Of a stretch of 20,339 nt of DNA, positions 7,499 to 15,829 are shown piece by piece (the stretch's first letter is position 1; the number at the start of each line of letters is the position of its first letter). The DNA comes from Blastococcus sp. (GTDB lineage Bacteria; Actinomycetota; Actinomycetes; Mycobacteriales; Geodermatophilaceae), in NCBI GenBank assembly GCA_025963345.1, contig JAOPUS010000062.1, positions 1-20,339 of the forward strand, written 5' to 3'. The notes beneath the pieces were generated by a model. The model worked only from the letters and a program-made list of their open reading frames with translations, was not told the origin of the DNA and searched no databases. Position numbers and translations under genes: made by a program.

Positions 7499-9865
7499 AT
7501 GAGTCAGCTCGCGCGCAGCGTCCGCACGCTGTTCGTGCTGGCCCTGAGCATCGTGCTCGCCGGCGCCCTGCTCGCCGGGTTGCTGCTGCCCTGGGTGGGC
7601 GGCCCCGGGCTGGTCGCGCAGCAGTCGACGAGCCTGCTCGGTGAGCCGCCGCTCGAGCTGACCGAGGACACGCCGCCGGCGAACACCACGATGCTGGCCG
7701 CGAACGGCGAGCTGATCACGTCCTTCTACCAGGAGAACCGGGCCCCGGTCGCGAGCGAGCAGATCGCCGCCGTCATGAAACAGGCGATGGTGGCCATCGA
7801 GGACGCCCGCTTCTACGAGCACGCCGGCCTCGACGTCCAGGGCACGCTCCGGGCGGTACTGGCCAACCTCGCGGCCGGCGGCGTGCAGGAGGGCGGCTCG
7901 ACCCTGACCCAGCAACTGGTCAAGCAGACCCTGCTCCAGACGGCCGACACGCCCGAGGAGCGAGTCGCCGCGACCGAGCAGACGCTCGGCCGCAAGCTGC
8001 GCGAGGCGCGCCTGGCCCTCGCACTGGAGGACGTCTACAGCAAGGACGAGCTGCTCACCCGCTACCTCAACATCGTCTACTACGGGCAGAACGCGTACGG
8101 GGTCCAGCCGGCGGCGCGGGCGTTCTTCGGGGTGGACGCCTCCGCCCTGACCCTGACCCAGGCGGCGCTGCTCGCCGGCCTCGTGCGGAGCCCGTCGGAC
8201 GACGACCCGTTCACCGATCCCGAGGGCGCGACGATCCGGCGCAACCAGGTGCTCACGCGCATGGCGACGCAGGGTTACATCACGCCGGTGGACAGGGACG
8301 CGGCGATCGCCGCCCCGCTCGGTCTCGCGCCGGGCCCCGCCCCGCGCCGGGGCTGCGTCGAGGCGAGCGTCGGCCCCTACGTCTGCGACTTCGTGCAGAA
8401 GTACGTGATCCAGACCCTCGGCCTGACCCAGGATCAGCTCGACCACGGCGGCTACGTCATCCAGACGACGCTGGACCCCGAGCTGCAGCGCTCCGGCGAC
8501 ACCGCCGTCCTCAACACCCTCCCGCTGGAGGACAGCCGGGCCGCGACGTTCTCCGCCGTCCAGCCGGGCACCGGGCACCTGCTCGCCCTGAGCGTCAACC
8601 GGATCTTCGGCTACGACCTCAGCGACCCGCGGCAGGAGTCCTACAACCTCAACGTGTACCCCAGCCGGGGCGCGGGCTCCACGTACAAGGTGTTCGTCGC
8701 CGCCGCGGCGCTCGCCCGTGGCTACTCGACGCAGTACACGCTCACGGCGCCCAGCCCGTACACATCTCGCGTCTACAAGGAGCAGGGCGGGCCGTACCGC
8801 GTCGAGAACGCGGGGCGTTACCGGGCGTCGCTGGACCTGACCACGGCGTTGTACCAGTCGTCGAACACCTACTTCGTCGCGCTGGAGGACGCCCTCGGCA
8901 GCGTCGAGGAGCCGGTGCGGATGGCCGAGCGGATGGGGCTCTACCAGTTCGGCCCCGGGGGCATGGCGCAGGAGGTCATCGACCAGAACCGCGGGTCCTT
9001 CACCCTCGGGCCCGACGCGACCAGCCCCCTCGGGCTGGCGAGCGCCTACTCCACGCTGGCGGCCGGCGGGACGCAGTGCGACGTCACCCCCGTGACGGCG
9101 GTGCTCGACCAGCACGGCGATCCGCTGAAGGACTCCCGCGGCGTGCCGGTCGTGACGAACGACCGGTGCACACCGGAGGCGATCCCGGCGGGCGTCGCGA
9201 ACACGCTGAACCAGATGCTGCGCAAGGACGTCGAGCCCGGGAACCCGGGCCAGACCGCGCCGGCCGCCTACGTCCGTGGCCACCAGATCGCCGGCAAGAC
9301 CGGCACGGCGCAGGGCAACGTGTCGGTGGCCTTCGTCGGCTACACGCCGGAGATCACCGCGAGCGTGATGGTGTTCAACCCGAAGGTGAACGAGAACGTC
9401 GGCGGCTTCGGCGGCGGCAAGGGCGCGACGGTCTGGCGTGACGCGATGGCGCCGATCCTGGAGGCGCGGGGGAGCGGGGAGTTCCCGCCGGCCGACCCCG
9501 TCGTCGTCAACGGCAACACCCGGCCCGTGCCCGGATGCACGACGGTGAGCCAGTGCCGCAGCGTGCTGAGCGCGGCCGGCTTCCAGACCAGCACGGTGCG
9601 GGTCGACAGCGACAAGAAGGAAGGCGAGCTGGCCGGCACCAGCCCGCCCCGTGGCGGGCGGGCCGTGCCCGGTCAGCTCGTGTCGATCCTGGTCAGCAAC
9701 GGATCGGACTACACGGAGCCCACGCAAGGTCCGCCGGCGCCAGGCCCGGGCCCCACGCCCTCTCCGCCGGTGGACCCGCCGACGTCACCGGGCGTTCCGG
9801 ACCGTCCGGCCGGCGTCCCGTGGCAGCCGCAGCTCCCGGACTGGATCCCGCGACCCGGCCGCTGA
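7499..9865 (+). CDS. Bifunctional class A penicillin-binding protein with PASTA domain (PonA2-like)
   Basis: This 788-residue peptidoglycan glycosyltransferase/transpeptidase acts at the outer face of the membrane. One hydrophobic segment (about 9-34) anchors it. The GT51 domain carries EDARFYEH (catalytic Glu101), EGGSTLTQQLVKQ and the RKLREARLALALE / YLNIVYYGQNAYGVQPAA motifs. The penicillin-binding domain has all three active-site motifs: STYK (Ser394, Lys397), SSN (454-456) and KTGT (600-603). Residues about 667-735 form one PASTA domain ending in VSILVSNGS, followed by a Pro-rich tail. This order matches mycobacterial PonA2 better than PonA1, though gene neighbours differ. The start at ATG 7499 is favoured over an in-frame ATG at 7472 because GGAGGGAGG lies just before it. 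I see no clear promoter in the 116-nt gap after HelD, so cotranscription is possible. Confidence 0.93.
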   Translation: MSQLARSVRTLFVLALSIVLAGALLAGLLLPWVGGPGLVAQQSTSLLGEPPLELTEDTPPANTTMLAANGELITSFYQENRAPVASEQIAAVMKQAMVAIEDARFYEHAGLDVQGTLRAVLANLAAGGVQEGGSTLTQQLVKQTLLQTADTPEERVAATEQTLGRKLREARLALALEDVYSKDELLTRYLNIVYYGQNAYGVQPAARAFFGVDASALTLTQAALLAGLVRSPSDDDPFTDPEGATIRRNQVLTRMATQGYITPVDRDAAIAAPLGLAPGPAPRRGCVEASVGPYVCDFVQKYVIQTLGLTQDQLDHGGYVIQTTLDPELQRSGDTAVLNTLPLEDSRAATFSAVQPGTGHLLALSVNRIFGYDLSDPRQESYNLNVYPSRGAGSTYKVFVAAAALARGYSTQYTLTAPSPYTSRVYKEQGGPYRVENAGRYRASLDLTTALYQSSNTYFVALEDALGSVEEPVRMAERMGLYQFGPGGMAQEVIDQNRGSFTLGPDATSPLGLASAYSTLAAGGTQCDVTPVTAVLDQHGDPLKDSRGVPVVTNDRCTPEAIPAGVANTLNQMLRKDVEPGNPGQTAPAAYVRGHQIAGKTGTAQGNVSVAFVGYTPEITASVMVFNPKVNENVGGFGGGKGATVWRDAMAPILEARGSGEFPPADPVVVNGNTRPVPGCTTVSQCRSVLSAAGFQTSTVRVDSDKKEGELAGTSPPRGGRAVPGQLVSILVSNGSDYTEPTQGPPAPGPGPTPSPPVDPPTSPGVPDRPAGVPWQPQLPDWIPRPGR

Positions 9866-9982
9866 AGCGACCTTCTCGCAGCTCGCCCGCCGAACGCGAG
9901 CAGGCCGACCCCGGCTTCCACCAGCTGGAACACGGCGCCCGCACCGTGGGGCTGAAGTCGGGAAACACCGCGCCGCCAGGCG

Positions 9983-10012
9983 TTGACTTTTGCTTCTCGT
10001 AGACATTAGCGT
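9983..10012 (+). promoter_or_regulatory. Promoter of the sugar-uptake operon
   Basis: TTGACT (9983-9988) and TAGCGT (10007-10012) are spaced by 18 bp, a good vegetative sigma-factor match. They lie 30 nt before ATG 10042, which has AAAGGAG at 10026-10032. The -35 and following bases, TTGACTTTTGC, recur with one mismatch at 17148-17158 beside the ROK regulator gene. The rest of 9866-9982 shows only weak hairpins (e.g. GCTCGC 9881-9886 with GCGAGC 9896-9901) that may end the PBP transcript. Confidence 0.6.
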
Positions 10013-10041
10013 GCCGCCGACGGACGAAAGGAGACGCAACG

Positions 10042-10872
10042 ATGCGGCTCGCTTACCACTCCATCACCTGGGGCGGAGTCATCGGGGCTCCCCAGGGGGT
10101 CACCAGCATCAAGGACCTCTACTACCTGTCCAACGGGTCGCTGGAGGCTGCCGTCCAGGACATCGCGGCGGCCGGCTACCAGGGCACCGAGGTCTTCGAC
10201 GGCAATCTCGCCGCCTTCGCCGACCGCCCCGAGGTCCTGACCGATCTGTTCGCTGCGACCGGTGTGGAGCTGGTCAGCGTCTACACCGGCGCGAACTTCG
10301 TCTACGCCGACGTGCTCCCGGACGAGATGCACCGCATCCGTTCGGCATGTGAGCTGGCCGTGACCTTCGGGGCCTCCCGGCTGGTCGTCGGCGGCGGTGC
10401 GCGCAGAGCGTCGGGCACGACGGCCGAGGACTACGACCGGCTCGGCGCCGCGCTCGACGCCGTGGCCGACCTGGCCGGCGAGCACGGCCTGGACGCCAGC
10501 TACCACCCGCACCTCTCGACGATCGTCGAGAGCCCGGACGAGCTGGACCGGCTCATGCAGCGGACCCGGATCGGTTTCTGCCCCGACACCGCGCACCTGG
10601 CCGCCGGCGGCGGGGACCCCGCCGAGCTGATCCGCCGGTACGCCGACCGACTGCGTCACGTCCATCTCAAGGACGTCGCGCTGGAGACCCTGCAGTTCCT
10701 GCCCCTGGGTCAGGGCGATCTCGACCTGGTCGACATCGTCCGTGCGGTGCGGGAGGCGAACTACGACAGCTGGCTGGTCGTCGAGCTGGACTCCTACGAC
10801 GGCGATCCCCGCGAGGCCGCCGAGATCAGCCGGGCCCATCTCACCCAGATCCTCGACGATCTCGACGCCTGA
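10042..10872 (+). CDS. Sugar phosphate isomerase/epimerase family TIM-barrel protein
   Basis: This 276-residue cytoplasmic protein has the xylose-isomerase-like TIM-barrel fold (AP endonuclease family 2), the family of IolE, IolI and many uncharacterised sugar isomerases, epimerases and lyases. Candidate metal ligands sit at the expected strand ends: Glu50 (GTEVFD), His155/His157 (YHPH), Asp182 and His185 (CPDTAHLAAGG), His206/His208 (RHVHLKD) and Glu248 (VVELDSY). It opens the operon directly after a recognisable promoter and a strong Shine-Dalgarno. Placed with an unphosphorylated-sugar ABC importer and a Gfo/Idh/MocA dehydrogenase, it probably acts on a keto- or inositol-like intermediate. 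Members of this fold also cleave 3-keto-glycosides, so that role is possible. The specific reaction is not readable. Confidence 0.85.
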   Translation: MRLAYHSITWGGVIGAPQGVTSIKDLYYLSNGSLEAAVQDIAAAGYQGTEVFDGNLAAFADRPEVLTDLFAATGVELVSVYTGANFVYADVLPDEMHRIRSACELAVTFGASRLVVGGGARRASGTTAEDYDRLGAALDAVADLAGEHGLDASYHPHLSTIVESPDELDRLMQRTRIGFCPDTAHLAAGGGDPAELIRRYADRLRHVHLKDVALETLQFLPLGQGDLDLVDIVRAVREANYDSWLVVELDSYDGDPREAAEISRAHLTQILDDLDA

Positions 10873-10959
10873 CCGGCGCCGCGCCGTCCAGGGCGCGACT
10901 GCCGGACCGCACCACGTCCTGCACCACCTGTCTGCTCGTCCCTTTCCGGAGAGTGAGTC

Positions 10960-12144
10960 ATGAACCGACGTCCTGCCCGGCGCCTGCGCGCCGTCCCCCT
11001 CGTGCTGGTCACGGTGGCCGCCACACTTCTGTCCGCCTGTTCCAGCGCCGGCGGCGACGCCGCCACGCCGGCCGGTGGTGTCGACCAGGCCGCCGTCGAC
11101 AAGGCCAACGCGGCCCTGGCGGACCTGGAGGGCAAGGTCCTCAGCACCGGCCCCAACGGCGAGGAGGCCTCGCCCGTCGAGGACGTCGTCCTCACCGACG
11201 CGCAGGTCGCACAGGTCAAGGCGATGGGCGCCAAGGCGGCCATCGTCATGCACTACGGGGGGAACGACTGGTCCACCGCGCAGGTGGACGGCCTGAACTC
11301 GGAGTTCCAGCGCCTCGGCATCGAGGTCGTCGCCACCACCGACGCCGACTTCAAGCCCGAGCAGCAGGTCAACGACATCGAGACGGTCATGACCCGCAAC
11401 CCGAACATCATCGTCTCGATCCCGACCGACCCGGTCGCCACCGCCGGTGCCTACCGCAAGGCCGCCGACGCCGGCATCAAGCTCGTGTTCATGGACAACG
11501 TGCCCGACGGCTTCACGGCCGGCACCGACTACGTGTCGATGGTCTCGGCGGACAACTTCGGCAACGGCGTGGTGTCCGCGCACCTCATGGCCCGGTCGCT
11601 CGGCGGCTCCGGGAAGATCGGGCTGATCTACCACGAGGCCGACTTCTTCGTGACGAAGCAGCGCTACGACGGCTTCAAGCAGACGATGGAGGAGAACTAC
11701 CCCGACATCGAGCTCGTCGAGGAGCAGGGCATCGCCGGTCCCGACTTCGCCGGTGACGCGCAGAAGGTGGCCGACGCGATGCTCAGCCAGCACGCCGACC
11801 TCGACGGCATCTGGGCCGTCTGGGACGTCCCCGCGGAGGGCGTGCTCGCCGCGGCCCGTTCCGCCGGCCGCAACGACCTGAAGGTCGCCACCGAGGACCT
11901 CGGTCTCAACGTCGCGATCGCGCTGGCCAAGGACGAGAACGTCGTCGGCCTGGGCGCCCAGCTCCCGTTCGACCAGGGGGTCACCGAGGCCCGCCTCGCC
12001 GCGCTGTCCCTGCTCGGCCAGCCGACCCCGCCGTACGTGGCGCTGAGCGCGCTGCCGGTCGACCACGACAACGTTCTGGACGCGTGGAAGACCGTCTACC
12101 ACTCCGATCCGCCGTCGGACCTGGCCGACTCCTTCAAGGACTGA
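10960..12144 (+). CDS. Sugar ABC transporter substrate-binding lipoprotein
   Basis: This 394-residue exported lipoprotein has a basic N-terminus (MNRRPARRLR), a hydrophobic stretch, and the lipobox LSAC with Cys27 as the lipidation site, followed by a Ser/Gly/Ala-rich tether. From about residue 85 (AAIVMHYGGNDWSTAQVDGLNSEFQRLGIEVVATTDADFKPEQQVNDIETVM) the sequence is a periplasmic-binding-protein type 1 fold of the ribose/galactose class (Peripla_BP_4), with the usual NPNIIVSIPTD and VFMDNVP segments. The start at ATG 10960 follows GGAGAG. It sits 87 nt after the isomerase and 10 nt before the ATPase gene. Ligand identity is unknown; the ribose-type class includes pentose, galactose, inositol and autoinducer-2 binders. 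Confidence 0.9.
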   Translation: MNRRPARRLRAVPLVLVTVAATLLSACSSAGGDAATPAGGVDQAAVDKANAALADLEGKVLSTGPNGEEASPVEDVVLTDAQVAQVKAMGAKAAIVMHYGGNDWSTAQVDGLNSEFQRLGIEVVATTDADFKPEQQVNDIETVMTRNPNIIVSIPTDPVATAGAYRKAADAGIKLVFMDNVPDGFTAGTDYVSMVSADNFGNGVVSAHLMARSLGGSGKIGLIYHEADFFVTKQRYDGFKQTMEENYPDIELVEEQGIAGPDFAGDAQKVADAMLSQHADLDGIWAVWDVPAEGVLAAARSAGRNDLKVATEDLGLNVAIALAKDENVVGLGAQLPFDQGVTEARLAALSLLGQPTPPYVALSALPVDHDNVLDAWKTVYHSDPPSDLADSFKD

Positions 12145-12154
12145 TCGGTAGCGG

Positions 12155-13696
12155 ATGAGTTCTGAGGAGGGTGCTGCGGCGTCCCCGCGCGAGGGCCGGG
12201 ACGCCGCGGTGCGCAGGCGCGGAATCAACAAGTCCTTCGACGGCGTCCGCGTGCTCACCGATGTCGACTTCGAGGTCCGGCGCGGGGAAGTGCACGCGCT
12301 CGCGGGCGGGAACGGCGCCGGCAAGTCCACGCTCATGAAGATCCTGCAGGGCGTCTACAGCCTCGACGCCGGCGAGATCGAGATCGACGGCCGGCCCGTG
12401 CAGCTCTCGAGCATCCAGGACGCCCGGGCGGCCGGGATCGGGATGGTGTTCCAGGAGTTCAGCCTGGTTCCCACGCTGACCGTGGCCCAGAACATCTCGC
12501 TGGGCGTCGAGCCGCTGGGGCGTATGGGGCTGATCCGCGACCGCGAGGCGGCGCGGCGGGCCCGCGAGGTGTTCGCCGAGATGGGGGTCGACGTCGATCC
12601 GCGCGCGGTCGTCGGGGACCTGGGCACGGCCTACTGGCAGCTGACGGAGATCGCGAAGGCCCTCTCCCAGCAGGCGCGCGTGCTGATCATGGACGAGCCG
12701 ACGGCGAGCCTGGCCAAGCACGAGGCGGACACCCTCTTCGAGCTGGTCGGCCGCCTGACCCAGCGCGGGATCTCGGTCATCTACATCTCGCACCGGATGG
12801 AGGAGGTCTACCGGATCGCCGACCGCATCACGATCCTGCGCGACGGGCGACGCCTGCTCACCGGGCCGCTCACAGAGGTCACCCCCGAACAGATCGTGCA
12901 GGGGATCGTCGGCAAGGAGATCGAGGGGCAGATGTCCTACCAGCAGCGCAACGCCGGCGGCGACGCCGGGGAGCCGGTGCTGGAGCTCCGGGACGTGACC
13001 GCGGGCCCGAGGGTCCAGAGCATCTCTTTCACGGTGGCACGCGGGGAGATCGTCGGGCTGGCCGGCTTGATGGGCAGTGGGCGCACCGAGCTCGCCCGGG
13101 TGCTGTTCGGCATCGACCCGATCCGCAGCGGCTCCCTCCGGCTCCGGGGCGCCGAGCTACGGCTGCAGGGGCCGCAGGACGCCATCCGTGCCGGCATCGC
13201 GCTGATCCCGGAGGACCGGCGGGCGCAGGGGCTCATCCTCGACCACTCCGTGCGGGAGAACCTCACCCTCCCTCTGCTCGGACGGATGCGCCGCGGCCCG
13301 CTGCTCGACGACCGCAAGGGGCGCGCGCTGGCCCGGGGGCTCATCGAGCGCTTCAAGGTCAAGGTCGCCGACCCCGACAAGCCGGTACGCCGGCTCTCCG
13401 GCGGCAACCAGCAGAAGGTCGTCATCGCCAAGTGGCTGGGCACTGATCCCCAGATCCTGGTCATGGACGAGCCCACAGCCGGGGTCGACATCGGCACCAA
13501 GAACGAGATCCTGGCGGCCATCCGCAGCCTGGCCGACCAGGGCATGGCCGTCCTGGTGATCTCCTCCGAGTACCCCGAGCTGCTCGCCGTCAGCGACCGC
13601 GTCGTCGTCCTCCGCAACGGCCGGGTGCACCGGCAGCTGGACCGCGCGGAGATCCCCGACGAGAACCACCTCCAACTCGTAGTCCAAGGAGCCTGA
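12155..13696 (+). CDS. Sugar ABC transporter ATPase, two fused nucleotide-binding domains
   Basis: This 513-residue protein has the RbsA/MglA/XylG architecture. The first domain has Walker A GGNGAGKST (51-59, Lys57) and Walker B LIMDEPTASL with Asp180-Glu181, but its signature reads LGTAYWQ (156-162) instead of LSGGQ. The second has the typical degenerate P-loop GLMGSGRTELARVLFG, a canonical signature LSGGNQQK (from Leu414) and Walker B LVMDEPTAGVDIG. The P-loop and signature motifs therefore diverge in opposite halves. ATG 12155 has only a weak ribosome site; an in-frame GTG at 12209 is an alternative start. The stop lies 3 nt before the permease start. Energises import with the flanking binding protein and permease. 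Confidence 0.92.
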   Translation: MSSEEGAAASPREGRDAAVRRRGINKSFDGVRVLTDVDFEVRRGEVHALAGGNGAGKSTLMKILQGVYSLDAGEIEIDGRPVQLSSIQDARAAGIGMVFQEFSLVPTLTVAQNISLGVEPLGRMGLIRDREAARRAREVFAEMGVDVDPRAVVGDLGTAYWQLTEIAKALSQQARVLIMDEPTASLAKHEADTLFELVGRLTQRGISVIYISHRMEEVYRIADRITILRDGRRLLTGPLTEVTPEQIVQGIVGKEIEGQMSYQQRNAGGDAGEPVLELRDVTAGPRVQSISFTVARGEIVGLAGLMGSGRTELARVLFGIDPIRSGSLRLRGAELRLQGPQDAIRAGIALIPEDRRAQGLILDHSVRENLTLPLLGRMRRGPLLDDRKGRALARGLIERFKVKVADPDKPVRRLSGGNQQKVVIAKWLGTDPQILVMDEPTAGVDIGTKNEILAAIRSLADQGMAVLVISSEYPELLAVSDRVVVLRNGRVHRQLDRAEIPDENHLQLVVQGA

Positions 13697-13699
13697 GGC

Positions 13700-14704
13700 A
13701 TGTCCACGACAACGGATCCCGATCCGGGCCCGACCGAGACGTCCGTCCCGGCGGCCGGGGCGCGATCGCTGACCGGACTGCTGCGCGGCCTGGACTGGCG
13801 GCGCTACATCATCTACATCGGGTTCGTCGTCGTCTTCGCCGTCTTCGCCGTGACGCTGGGCGACCGCGGTTTCGTGTCGTCGAACAACCTGCTCAACATC
13901 TTCCGGCAGGCGGCGACCATCTCGATCATCGCGGTCGGCGTCACGTTCGTGATCTCCTGCGCCGAGATCGACCTGAGCGTCGGTTCGGTGGCCGGCCTGG
14001 CCAGCGTCTGCACCGCGATGGCCATCTCGACCTGGGGCATCGTCGCCGGCATCCTCGCAGGCCTCGCCGTGGGTGTGGTCGTCGGGGCGATCAACGGGAC
14101 GCTTGTGAGCATGCTCAACATCCCGTCGTTCCTGGTGACTCTGGGGATGCTGGGCATGGCGGCCGGTGTCGCGCAGTGGATCACCGACTCCGCGCCACAG
14201 CCGATCCTGGACGACACGTTCAACCTCATCTTCGGCGGCGGGAACTTCGGCCCGATCCCCGGTCTGCTGGTCTGGATGGCGCTCTTCGTCGCGCTCGGCG
14301 CGGTCGTGCTGGCCAAGACGCGGTTCGGCCGGCAGGTCCTCGCCACCGGAGGGAACCGGATCGCCGCGGAGTTCAGCGGCGTCCGCACCCGGCGGATCAA
14401 GTTCCAGGTGATGCTCCTGTCGGCCGTCGTGGCCAGCGTCGCGGGGATGCTGTACGCCGGGCGCCTGGAGTCCGGCCGCTTCCAGTGGGGCGCCGGGGAC
14501 GAGCTCTCGGCCATCGCCGCGGTGATCCTGGGCGGCACCAGCCTCTTCGGGGGCTACGGGACCGTGATCGGCACGCTGTTCGGCTCGCTCATGATCAGCC
14601 TCATCAACAACGGGCTGATCCTCGCGGGCCTGGAGACCAGCCAACAGCAGGTGGTGCGCGGGGCGATCATCATCCTCGCCGTGGCCCTGGCCCGCCGGAA
14701 GTGA
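13700..14704 (+). CDS. Sugar ABC transporter permease (RbsC-like)
   Basis: This 334-residue membrane protein of the BPD_transp_2 family has multiple hydrophobic helices after a polar, Pro/Thr-rich N-terminal tail of about 35 residues. Diagnostic motifs are AEIDLSVGSVAGL (from about 88), NGTLVSMLNIPSFLVTLGMLGMAAG, and AIAAVILGGTSLFGGYGTVIGTLFGSLMI near the end, all typical of ribose-class permeases. It probably works as a homodimer with the fused ATPase. AAGGAG inside the end of the ATPase gene supplies the ribosome site. Its TGA overlaps the GTG of the next gene. Confidence 0.93.
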   Translation: MSTTTDPDPGPTETSVPAAGARSLTGLLRGLDWRRYIIYIGFVVVFAVFAVTLGDRGFVSSNNLLNIFRQAATISIIAVGVTFVISCAEIDLSVGSVAGLASVCTAMAISTWGIVAGILAGLAVGVVVGAINGTLVSMLNIPSFLVTLGMLGMAAGVAQWITDSAPQPILDDTFNLIFGGGNFGPIPGLLVWMALFVALGAVVLAKTRFGRQVLATGGNRIAAEFSGVRTRRIKFQVMLLSAVVASVAGMLYAGRLESGRFQWGAGDELSAIAAVILGGTSLFGGYGTVIGTLFGSLMISLINNGLILAGLETSQQQVVRGAIIILAVALARRK

Positions 14705-15810
14705 GCCCGCAGGCCCCTAGCGAGGGGAACGGCGGCCCCGTCCGGTTCGGCATCATCGGTACCGGGTTCATGGCGCGGGTCCACGCGCACGCGGTCCGTG
14801 CCGGGGGTGGGACGGTGACCCGGCTCGCCGGCAGCTCTCCGGAGCGCGGGAAGGAGGCGGCCGGACGCCTCCACGTCGCGGAGGTCGCGGCGTCCGTGGA
14901 GGAGCTGGTCGAGGCGCCCGACGTCGACGTCGTCAGCGTCTGCACCCCCAATCACCTGCACGGCCCGATGGCCGAGCTGGCGCTCTCGGCCGGCAAGCAC
15001 GTGATCTGCGAGAAGCCCCTGGCGGTGACCGCCCCGGAGGCCGCGCACCTGGCCGGCCTGGCCGGTCGCACGGGCAGGCTGACCGCCGTGCCCTTCGTCT
15101 ACCGGTACTACCCCACGGTGCGAGAGGCCCGCGCGCGGATCGCACGGGGTGACGCCGGGCGGCTCTGGATGCTGCACGGCTCCTACCTGCAGGACTGGCT
15201 CGCCTCTCCCGCTGCGACCGACTGGCGGGTGGACCCCGCCCGTGGCGGGGTGTCCCGCGCCTTCGGCGACATCGGGGTCCACTGGTGCGACCTCATGGAG
15301 TTCGTGACCGGGCACCGGATCGTCGAGCTCACCGCGACCACGGCCCGCGCGCACGAGGCCCGGGGGGAGGTCCCGGTGGCCACGGAGGACGGCGCCTGCG
15401 TCCTCTTCCGCACCGACCAGGGCGCCACGGGCAGTGTGCTGGTGAGCCAGGTGTCGCCGGGCCGGAAGAACGCGCTGACGTTCTCCTTCGACGGCACCGA
15501 GGCCTCCTTCGGCTTCGACCAGGAGCGCCCGGAGACGCTCCGCATCGGTGGCGCGGCCGGCGACCTCGTGGTCCAGCGCGACTCCGACCACCTCACCCCG
15601 GCGGCCGCGCGCTACGCCGTCCTGCCCCCAGGGCACCCTCAGGGCTACCAGGACTGCTTCAACGGGTTCTTCGCCGACGTGATCGCGGGAGTCCGGGGCG
15701 AGGACGTCGTCGGTCTGCCCTCGTTCGACGACGGCCTCAGGGCGGCGCGGATCACCGCGGCGGTCGTGGAGGCGGCGGCGTCGGGGACCTGGGTGCGGGT
15801 CGCTACCTGA
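14701..15810 (+). CDS. Gfo/Idh/MocA-family NAD(P)-dependent dehydrogenase
   Basis: This 369-residue cytoplasmic oxidoreductase has a Rossmann domain beginning FGIIGTGFMARVH (GxGxxA type, about 16-28), with VVSVCTPNHLHG and the catalytic-region motif CEKP (Glu104-Lys105-Pro106, Lys105 the expected key residue). The second domain carries FGDIGVHWCDL with Asp190 and His194, the conserved DxxxH of the family. Relatives oxidise myo-inositol, glucose, or the C3 hydroxyl of glycosides. GTG 14701 is chosen because it overlaps the permease stop in a GTGA. It closes the operon, so its substrate is probably the imported compound or a product of the TIM-barrel enzyme. It converges on the ROK gene with 13 nt between stop codons. 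Confidence 0.9.
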   Translation: MSPQAPSEGNGGPVRFGIIGTGFMARVHAHAVRAGGGTVTRLAGSSPERGKEAAGRLHVAEVAASVEELVEAPDVDVVSVCTPNHLHGPMAELALSAGKHVICEKPLAVTAPEAAHLAGLAGRTGRLTAVPFVYRYYPTVREARARIARGDAGRLWMLHGSYLQDWLASPAATDWRVDPARGGVSRAFGDIGVHWCDLMEFVTGHRIVELTATTARAHEARGEVPVATEDGACVLFRTDQGATGSVLVSQVSPGRKNALTFSFDGTEASFGFDQERPETLRIGGAAGDLVVQRDSDHLTPAAARYAVLPPGHPQGYQDCFNGFFADVIAGVRGEDVVGLPSFDDGLRAARITAAVVEAAASGTWVRVAT

Positions 15811-15813
15811 CTC

Positions 15814-15829
15814 GGGTCCTTTCTCAGGC
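15814..15829 (-). repeat. Inverse copy of the left-edge repeat start
   Basis: GGGTCCTTTCTCAGGC here is the exact reverse complement of bases 18-33, 16 of 16. It lies between the convergent stop codons of the dehydrogenase and the ROK gene and overlaps the ROK stop (15824-15826). The flanking sequence does not continue the 29-bp unit, so it may be a decayed copy of the same intergenic element. Confidence 0.5.

Noticed and set aside
10880..10897. CGCGCC/GGCGCG hairpin between the isomerase and binding-protein genes as a terminator or attenuator
   Set aside because: Six base pairs of pure G/C with no T-run is common by chance here; at most it may tune relative expression.
10006..12336. Long minus-strand open frame opposite the isomerase and binding-protein genes
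   Set aside because: Shadow of two well-recognised + strand genes; it has no domain of its own and spans two genes and their spacer.
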